A stretch of DNA of 37,849 nt from Acidobacteriota bacterium (GTDB lineage: Bacteria > Acidobacteriota > UBA6911 > JACQTF01), in the NCBI GenBank assembly GCA_016210925.1, contig JACQTF010000223.1, positions 1-37,849 on the forward strand, written 5' to 3'. The translations under genes were made by a program, and so were the position numbers. Below, in pieces: positions 33,105 through 37,849 of this stretch (positions are counted from its first letter, which is position 1; each line of letters opens with the position of its first letter). Below the pieces are notes generated by a model. That model made no database searches. It had not been told where the DNA came from and saw nothing but the letters and a program-made list of their open reading frames with translations.

Positions 33105-33708
33105 GTCCGTTCAAGCGGAGGGGCCCGCCCTCCGGTGGCAGGGCCGACTTGAGCCGAAACCGCTTCCGGGGTTCCCTGTGCCGTTTTCCCAGGTGCTCGA
33201 TGCCCAACACCCGAAAGTCATCTCTCAAATCGGGCGATCGAACGTTGATGCGGATGATCCTCTGCGCCAGCCGGTCAAAAGCCGGAGGGTCCAAAGGCTG
33301 CAGCTCGAACACCTCGCTCTCCAGATGGACGGCAACCTGTTCCCAACCAGGGAGCGATGCAAAGTCGCCCCGGAGCAGGACCGCGAAGTAGGTTCGGGGA
33401 TGGAGCTTCAGATTGGGAACCAACACGGGCTCCTCGGGGTTGCCTGTCTCGATGGCGAAGAACTTCACCGGGTACCTCTGTCCCCCCCACCGCAATTCCA
33501 CGCCATCCGAGGAGAGAGTGGGCCGGTCCTCGGTGAAGTTCATGAAATTCAGGATGGGGACGTTGCGGGCAGTGAGTTCCAACGTAAAGATGTACTGGTA
33601 ATCGATGTAGGCAAAATGCCGGGTCACTGGGACCGGATCATCGGCCCTGCCGACAGCGGGCAGAATGCCCAACACGAACAGACCGATACGGAGGGAGCGT
33701 CCAACCAG
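33076..33708 (-). CDS. Secreted protein of unknown function, start codon unclear
   Basis: About 210 aa from the likely start region. A convincing signal peptide (LRIGLFVLGILPAVGRA) is followed by a beta-rich mature part: RHFAYIDYQYIFTLELTA, NFMNFTEDRPTLSSDGVELRWGG, VKFFAIETGNPEEPVLVPNLKLHPRTYFAVLL and a basic C-terminus. No family is recognised. There is no ATG, GTG or TTG in frame between the cspA stop and the signal peptide. The first possible codon is a CTG at 33706-33708, one base after the cspA TAA; a GTG at 33675 would cut the signal peptide. In-frame codons further upstream are a shadow of cspA. Confidence 0.55.
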   Translation of the reverse strand: MVGRSLRIGLFVLGILPAVGRADDPVPVTRHFAYIDYQYIFTLELTARNVPILNFMNFTEDRPTLSSDGVELRWGGQRYPVKFFAIETGNPEEPVLVPNLKLHPRTYFAVLLRGDFASLPGWEQVAVHLESEVFELQPLDPPAFDRLAQRIIRINVRSPDLRDDFRVLGIEHLGKRHREPRKRFRLKSALPPEGGPLRLNGPSSSVGLLA

Positions 33709-33709
33709 C

Positions 33710-33913
33710 TTACGCCCGCTTGACGACGTTGACCGCTTTGAGGCCGCGGGGGCTGGCCTTGACCTCGAACTCCACCTCGTCGCCCTTGTTGAGGGTTTTG
33801 AGGTTCTTGTCCTTGAGGGAGGTGAAATGCACGAAAATATCTTCTCCTTCCTCCTGTTGGATGAATCCATATCCCTTGGTTTCATTGAACCACTTCACGT
33901 AACCCCTGGACAT
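33710..33913 (-). CDS. cspA: Cold-shock domain protein (CspA family)
   Basis: 67 aa, a single cold-shock domain that binds single-stranded RNA and DNA. RNP1 KGYGFI and RNP2 DIFVHF are intact; GYVKWFNETKGYGFIQQ and DEVEFEVKASPRGLKAVNV complete the fold. GAGGT precedes the ATG. A long leader (up to 400 nt of non-coding sequence) lies upstream, as is common for cold-regulated csp genes. Confidence 0.96.
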   Translation of the reverse strand: MSRGYVKWFNETKGYGFIQQEEGEDIFVHFTSLKDKNLKTLNKGDEVEFEVKASPRGLKAVNVVKRA

Positions 33914-34318
33914 ACGACCTCGCTTTCCATCCCTGGAGGAAAGGACCGTTCGCCGAAGCGAAATCCAGTTGCGCCATCCCCTGGTGGAAATGGCGCAGCG
34001 CCTCACAACACACAAGAGTTCCCGGAGGGAGACCCTTGCTGTCTATCGTGAGCGGGGACTCCATTAGCCTACTGGGGTGCGGGGATTGGCTAAAGCTCAA
34101 CTTCCGAGCAACGCGAAGGAGAAGATTGCGATGCGATCGCTGGGTAAAAGAGACTCACTACTGTACCAAGCCAGGGCCAGGACTCCTCGTACCTGCCGGC
34201 ATCTGTCCCGCGGTCATTGTCCAATGAGGCAGGTACCTTGTCAATCCTTTTCTAGACGCCCCACACTCCGGTACCGCCGAGCCCGCCTCACCCTCCTCCA
34301 GATCAGACCCGGAGGTGT
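33914..34318. other. 405-bp non-coding region between cspA and the DHH gene
   Basis: This holds the cspA leader and promoter on the minus strand. The clearest structure is a nested dyad at 34189-34236. I find no promoter with both hexamers clear, and no riboswitch class I can name. Small frames on both strands lack ribosome sites. Confidence 0.5.
34189..34236 (-). promoter_or_regulatory. Nested dyad in the cspA upstream region
   Basis: GTACCTGCC (34189-34197) and GGCAGGTAC (34228-34236) form a perfect 9-bp stem. The interval contains TCATTG/CAATGA (34214-34219 and 34222-34227), stacking directly on the right arm. It may be a leader RNA structure or the end of the DHH transcript. Confidence 0.4.
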
Positions 34319-35689
34319 TCAGGGGAGTTGTTCCAAAAAGGACTCCGAAACCGCCTGGCGGATCGTGCCTTCGCTGATGCTGCCGTATTTTTCCCTGAAG
34401 CGATCCAGTGGGATGACCGCCTTGGCCATGGAGCGGTGACCGCCCGCGCTCCCGATGTCGCCAAACGCGCTTTTGACGACCTCCCCCGCCGACCGGACAA
34501 ATCCCACGTTCCGAACGGAGATGATCAGGTTATTCTCATATTTGCCAGCGGCGGCCGACCAGTCGGCCCCCTCGATCTGCAAGCAAAATTCCGCGATCTG
34601 GGGGATCACGTCTTCCCGCTCCACAGCCCCGAGGTAGATGAAAGCCAGGCCCTTTTCGATGGAGAGCTGATCCAGTGCCTTGCTGAAGGCGTTGATGGTG
34701 CTCAGGGGAAGCTCCGGCCGCTCGATGCGCCGCAGGATATTGAAGTTGATCTTGGGATACAGGTATGAAAAGGCATCGATGTCTGCCTTCGACACCTCCC
34801 GGTCCAGGGAGAGGGTATCGGTCTTGATACCGTACAGCAAGGCCGTAGCGTGCCGCTGGGTGATCTCCACGTCCGCAGCCCTAAGGTACTCCGTCAGAAT
34901 CGTGGAGGTCGCCCCATAGCTGGACCGGATGTCCCGATAGGCGGCCGTGTAGCCTTTCTGCTCGGGGTGATGGTCCACCACCAGATCCACCGAGGGGATG
35001 GTATCTCCGAAGTAGGAAGGCTGAACATCCACCATGGCCAGCTTGTCGTACTGAGCCAGATCCCGCCGGTGGATGGTATTGACCTCGATGTCCAGCAGCT
35101 CGATCATGTGCAGATTCTCCGGGCGCGTCACCTCCCCAAAGGTCAGCATGGGGGCCGTGAGCTTGTTGCGTCCAATCAGAGCTCGAAGGGCCAGACCGCT
35201 GGCAATGGCATCAGGGTCGGGATCATCCTGAAGCAGGATCCCGATCTTTTTGCAGTCTTGAAAGAGCCAGCGGATCTCCGTGACGCGTTCCAGGGTCTCC
35301 AGCCGGCGGATTTCCTCCAGGATGACGCCGTTAAACAGCTCGCCCCAGGTAAGCGTGCGCACCAGGGGGTGTTCCGTCTCAGGCACAGCGCGCTTCCCGT
35401 TCCCCAGCACCAAGATTTTGGCCTGGGGATGAACTCGAGCGATGGCGTCCACCACCCGGGACTGATTCCGATGATCGATGGGCTGCAGCAACACGAACAG
35501 CTCCGGATCGAAGGAGACTTTCTCGAAGGTCTTCGAACTCGACCGGCTCCCGGAAATGACCCTGCCCCGCAGGCCCGCAGGGACGGATTTCTTGGTCCTT
35601 GCCCAGAAATAAACGCTGCTGCCGGGGGGCAAAGATTCCTGCACCAGCGGATACAGTCCAGGGTCGTTAAGTATCAGCAAAATCGTCAT
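34319..35689 (-). CDS. DHH/DHHA1 phosphoesterase (NrnA-like) with extra N-terminal domain
   Basis: 456 aa. The C-terminal two thirds are a DHH-family phosphoesterase: motif I DDPDPDAIAS (about 153), motif II VDVQP, motif III DHHP (about 238), motif IV YGIKTDTLSL and the DHHA1 block SAGGHRSMAKAV (about 415). Such enzymes degrade short RNA (nanoRNA), pAp or cyclic-dinucleotide products. The first 150 residues form an additional alpha/beta domain (MTILLILNDPGLYPLVQESL, then AKILVLGNGKR), reminiscent of TrkA-N/RCK-type Rossmann domains and absent from NrnA. The substrate is therefore uncertain. The ATG has no good Shine-Dalgarno. Confidence 0.9.
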   Translation of the reverse strand: MTILLILNDPGLYPLVQESLPPGSSVYFWARTKKSVPAGLRGRVISGSRSSSKTFEKVSFDPELFVLLQPIDHRNQSRVVDAIARVHPQAKILVLGNGKRAVPETEHPLVRTLTWGELFNGVILEEIRRLETLERVTEIRWLFQDCKKIGILLQDDPDPDAIASGLALRALIGRNKLTAPMLTFGEVTRPENLHMIELLDIEVNTIHRRDLAQYDKLAMVDVQPSYFGDTIPSVDLVVDHHPEQKGYTAAYRDIRSSYGATSTILTEYLRAADVEITQRHATALLYGIKTDTLSLDREVSKADIDAFSYLYPKINFNILRRIERPELPLSTINAFSKALDQLSIEKGLAFIYLGAVEREDVIPQIAEFCLQIEGADWSAAAGKYENNLIISVRNVGFVRSAGEVVKSAFGDIGSAGGHRSMAKAVIPLDRFREKYGSISEGTIRQAVSESFLEQLP

Positions 35690-35803
35690 TTGAGTCTATA
35701 ATGCCCTTCTTCGAAGGAAAACTTTTATCCATTCTATTTGATTTCCTCGAGCAAACGCAAATCCATGTGATTCTGCGTCTGCTCTCCAGGGCATCCATCA
35801 CCG

Positions 35804-37849
35804 TCACCGCTGGCCGGGAAGCGCAGCCAGGAACTCCAGATCTGCTCGGCCGAACAGGCCGAAGGAGACCACCCCCTGCGGCGCCGCGATGTGGATGTAA
35901 CCGCCTATCTGGGACGCTGGCAAGCCTGGAAATTCCTGCAGGACCTTTGACACCCTCGCCAGGGGCGCGAGCTCCAAGCTCGTTCGCCCTTTCTCCGCCC
36001 CGTCGGGCCCATAAGCCACGATGCGGACAGTGCTCACTTGTGCGGTCGGATTCAGCAGGCCCAGGCCACTGAAGAATAAGATTTCCCCGGCCACCCCATG
36101 GGCGACATGGCCCAAAACAATGTCGGTCGCGGGGACTGCCAGGGGGAGCGCGGCCGCAAACCTTCCAGACACCGCATCGCCGAACAAGACGTGGCCCACC
36201 AGGGGCCGCGAAGAAGTGATCTCCAGCGAACCTATGGTACCGGCAGAGCTGGTCGAGGGGTCCGGCAAACCAAAAAGCTCGTTGCCCCGGGCCACATAGC
36301 TCCCTGCCGGTGGAATAGCCAGCGTTGCCGGATTGCGGCGAGCCGGGGCCTGATTTCCCGAGTCGTCCAGAAGCCTCAGCGTGACGTCGGCGGCGTGGTT
36401 CGATAGATTGGCCAGGGCCAGCTCGGTGAAAAACCGGATGCCACTGATCCCGCCGCTGGCAAAGTGGGCCGCGTACAAGGTTCGCTGGGCACGGGCTGCG
36501 GACTGAGCCGGCAACGTGAACCGAGTCCCCTCCACCTGGACCGTAACGAGAGCGGCGAGCTCACCGTCGGCGAGGATCTCCAGCCGCCCTCCCGGGAGGA
36601 CGCCGTCCCCGAACCATTCCCTCAGATCGCCGGACCCTCCTCCCTTGGCCGGCAGAGTCCGAACCGCCTCGGACCGCAGTTCCCCACCAGGATCTCGCAA
36701 GAGCAGCCTTACGCGGACATCGGCCGGGTTCGGATTGATCACCAGAAGCGCCGTGGAGGCCCCCGACCCGAGCGAAAATCCCTGCCCGGGCAAGGCGACG
36801 AAAAGGTGGCTCGAACCCCGTTCTGCGTGGCCAGCTCCATCCAGGGACCTGGAGCGGGAGTCGCCCTGCAGGAACAACGCGCTGACGCGGTCGCTGCTCG
36901 CCTGCAACTCCATCCATCCGTCGGGCAATCCGGGAAATTGCTCGCTGCCCAGGATCGCCTTTTGGGTCCCTGGAGCCAGGACTTCAGTCCTGCTTCCCAA
37001 CGGGAGCCCCGAGAAATCCCGGTAGCGCCAGACGACGCTGGCGCCCGTGGAGCCCCGGTTCAGCAACGCGAAACCGGTAAACGGGTCGGTGCCGCTCGTC
37101 GCGGAGGGGATCACGAGCGAAAGCGGTGAGTCCGATTCCGGTAAAGCCAGCGCCGATATCTCGCCCGCCCGGATTTCCAGGGGGTAGCTGGCCCCGCGTC
37201 CTTCGACATTCAGGACGTAGTCCCCGGGTGGAAGGTCCACAGCGCCGAACCAGCCTTGGCCGTCGCTGGCCAGGGAACGGCTGTCGGGCCCTCTGAGCGA
37301 CAAGGTCGCGCCGTCCACGGAGCTCCCCTGCAGGAAGCCCAAGAGGTGTCCCAGGCCCGGCGCCTCTTTCCAAGCCAGGGGCGGAACGGACGCGGTCTCG
37401 GCAAAAAGCGGGGGAAGCTGGGAATCGAACTCGCTGGGCCCAGTCAACGCTCGGACCCAGTCGGCCAGGGAGCCGCTATCACCGGACGGGCTTTGGTAGG
37501 AAAAGCCGCAGACTCCCCGAGGCCGGTTTCCCAGGCCGGAGGTCTGGAGGGCCGCGCGCATCTGGACCACAGAATCGGTGATGGCATTCAGGAACCATCC
37601 GCACCCCACCACCGTAGCCCGGCGGTGCTGGTAGTCCTTCTCCCATTCCGCCCACGTGCGGAACCAGGATCTCTGATTCGGGTCCGTCTCCCGGTCGTAG
37701 TTCATCGCCACGGCAAAATCTAGGATGCCCTCACGAAGCCACCCCGCCCAGTCCTGCAAGACGCGCCGGTAGGCTTCCGTCAGAAGGAAGCCCTCGCTCC
37801 CCCGCGGGCCATCGCCCCAAGCAATGGTGGCGGCCGACACCTGAATCCG
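35804..37849 (-). CDS. GHL10-family glycosidase C-terminal part with four NP-type repeats, truncated by window edge
   Basis: 681 residues visible; the frame is open to the right edge, so the N-terminal catalytic part is missing. The first 120 residues match the end of a glycosyl-hydrolase-like family 10 domain (QDWAGWLREGILDFAVAMNY, RRATVVGCGWFLNAITDS, RGVCGFSYQSP). A carboxypeptidase-regulatory-like domain follows (about 165-235, PPGDYVLNVEG). Then come four degenerate repeats of roughly 100 residues (near 240-325, 345-435, 455-560, 575-675). Each has a hydrophobic G-x-A/L-x-N-P/L start and a middle ending in PG-L/-ELFGL type turns. These repeats are common in secreted acidobacterial proteins. 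Secreted or surface-attached role inferred; substrate unknown. Confidence 0.82.
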   Translation of the reverse strand, partial: RIQVSAATIAWGDGPRGSEGFLLTEAYRRVLQDWAGWLREGILDFAVAMNYDRETDPNQRSWFRTWAEWEKDYQHRRATVVGCGWFLNAITDSVVQMRAALQTSGLGNRPRGVCGFSYQSPSGDSGSLADWVRALTGPSEFDSQLPPLFAETASVPPLAWKEAPGLGHLLGFLQGSSVDGATLSLRGPDSRSLASDGQGWFGAVDLPPGDYVLNVEGRGASYPLEIRAGEISALALPESDSPLSLVIPSATSGTDPFTGFALLNRGSTGASVVWRYRDFSGLPLGSRTEVLAPGTQKAILGSEQFPGLPDGWMELQASSDRVSALFLQGDSRSRSLDGAGHAERGSSHLFVALPGQGFSLGSGASTALLVINPNPADVRVRLLLRDPGGELRSEAVRTLPAKGGGSGDLREWFGDGVLPGGRLEILADGELAALVTVQVEGTRFTLPAQSAARAQRTLYAAHFASGGISGIRFFTELALANLSNHAADVTLRLLDDSGNQAPARRNPATLAIPPAGSYVARGNELFGLPDPSTSSAGTIGSLEITSSRPLVGHVLFGDAVSGRFAAALPLAVPATDIVLGHVAHGVAGEILFFSGLGLLNPTAQVSTVRIVAYGPDGAEKGRTSLELAPLARVSKVLQEFPGLPASQIGGYIHIAAPQGVVSFGLFGRADLEFLAALPGQR

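Overview
This is a 37.8 kb piece of a GC-rich bacterial chromosome. It is mostly core housekeeping DNA with a few accessory genes at both ends. There are no insertion sequences, prophage genes, rRNAs or CRISPR arrays. The gene content suggests Acidobacteriota or a close relative: a secreted DUF4331 protein beside a secreted TPR protein, a GHL10-type glycosidase with NP-type repeats, and a Gld-like ABC cassette with DUF4340. That assignment is inference; no rRNA or marker comparison was possible.

Layout. 1-4.4 kb (+): the end of an ECF sigma factor, its ChrR-like cupin anti-sigma factor, then a secreted DUF4331 protein and a secreted TPR protein separated by a very strong hairpin. 4.4-12.7 kb (-): RNase HI, a coiled-coil zinc-ribbon protein, a CAU-anticodon tRNA, then the macromolecular-synthesis cluster mutS2-dnaG-rpoD read from a near-consensus promoter (TTGTCA-17-TATAAT) and closed by an intrinsic terminator, with larB upstream. 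12.8-23.2 kb (-): the classic RNA/translation superoperon in the order rimP-nusA-infB-ylxP-rbfA // truB-rpsO-pnp. It is interrupted by an oppositely oriented OmpA/Pal lipoprotein gene with its own promoter, and it lacks ylxR and ylxQ. 23.4-24.0 kb (+): a DUF47/PhoU-like gene divergent from rimP. 24.1-28.7 kb (-): a four-gene ABC cassette (ATPase, ABC-2 permease, GldG-like, DUF4340) with translationally coupled junctions. 28.9-29.3 kb (-): a small secreted protein. 29.5-33.1 kb (+): two Dpp/Opp-type permeases, an RmlD-like reductase and a LON-domain protein. 33.1-37.8 kb (-): an unknown secreted protein, a cold-shock protein, a DHH phosphoesterase with an extra N-terminal domain, and the C-terminal 681 residues of a GHL10-family glycosidase that runs off the right edge.

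The most unusual material is between the genes. At five places there are dyad-symmetric elements built from degenerate 7-bp words. The word differs from locus to locus (GGTTTTA, CAGTTCT, GTTTCAG, GTCAATC types) but the architecture stays the same. Three further intergenic structures stand out: a perfect 15-bp inverted repeat bounding a 102-bp element beside the mutS2 promoter; an intrinsic terminator inside the rimP-nusA leader (candidate attenuator); and a pair of mutually exclusive helices in the nusA-infB gap.

Many start codons here are TTG or GTG, and several were chosen by Shine-Dalgarno position rather than by longest frame (rpsO, rbfA, rimP, the ABC ATPase, the DUF4340 protein).
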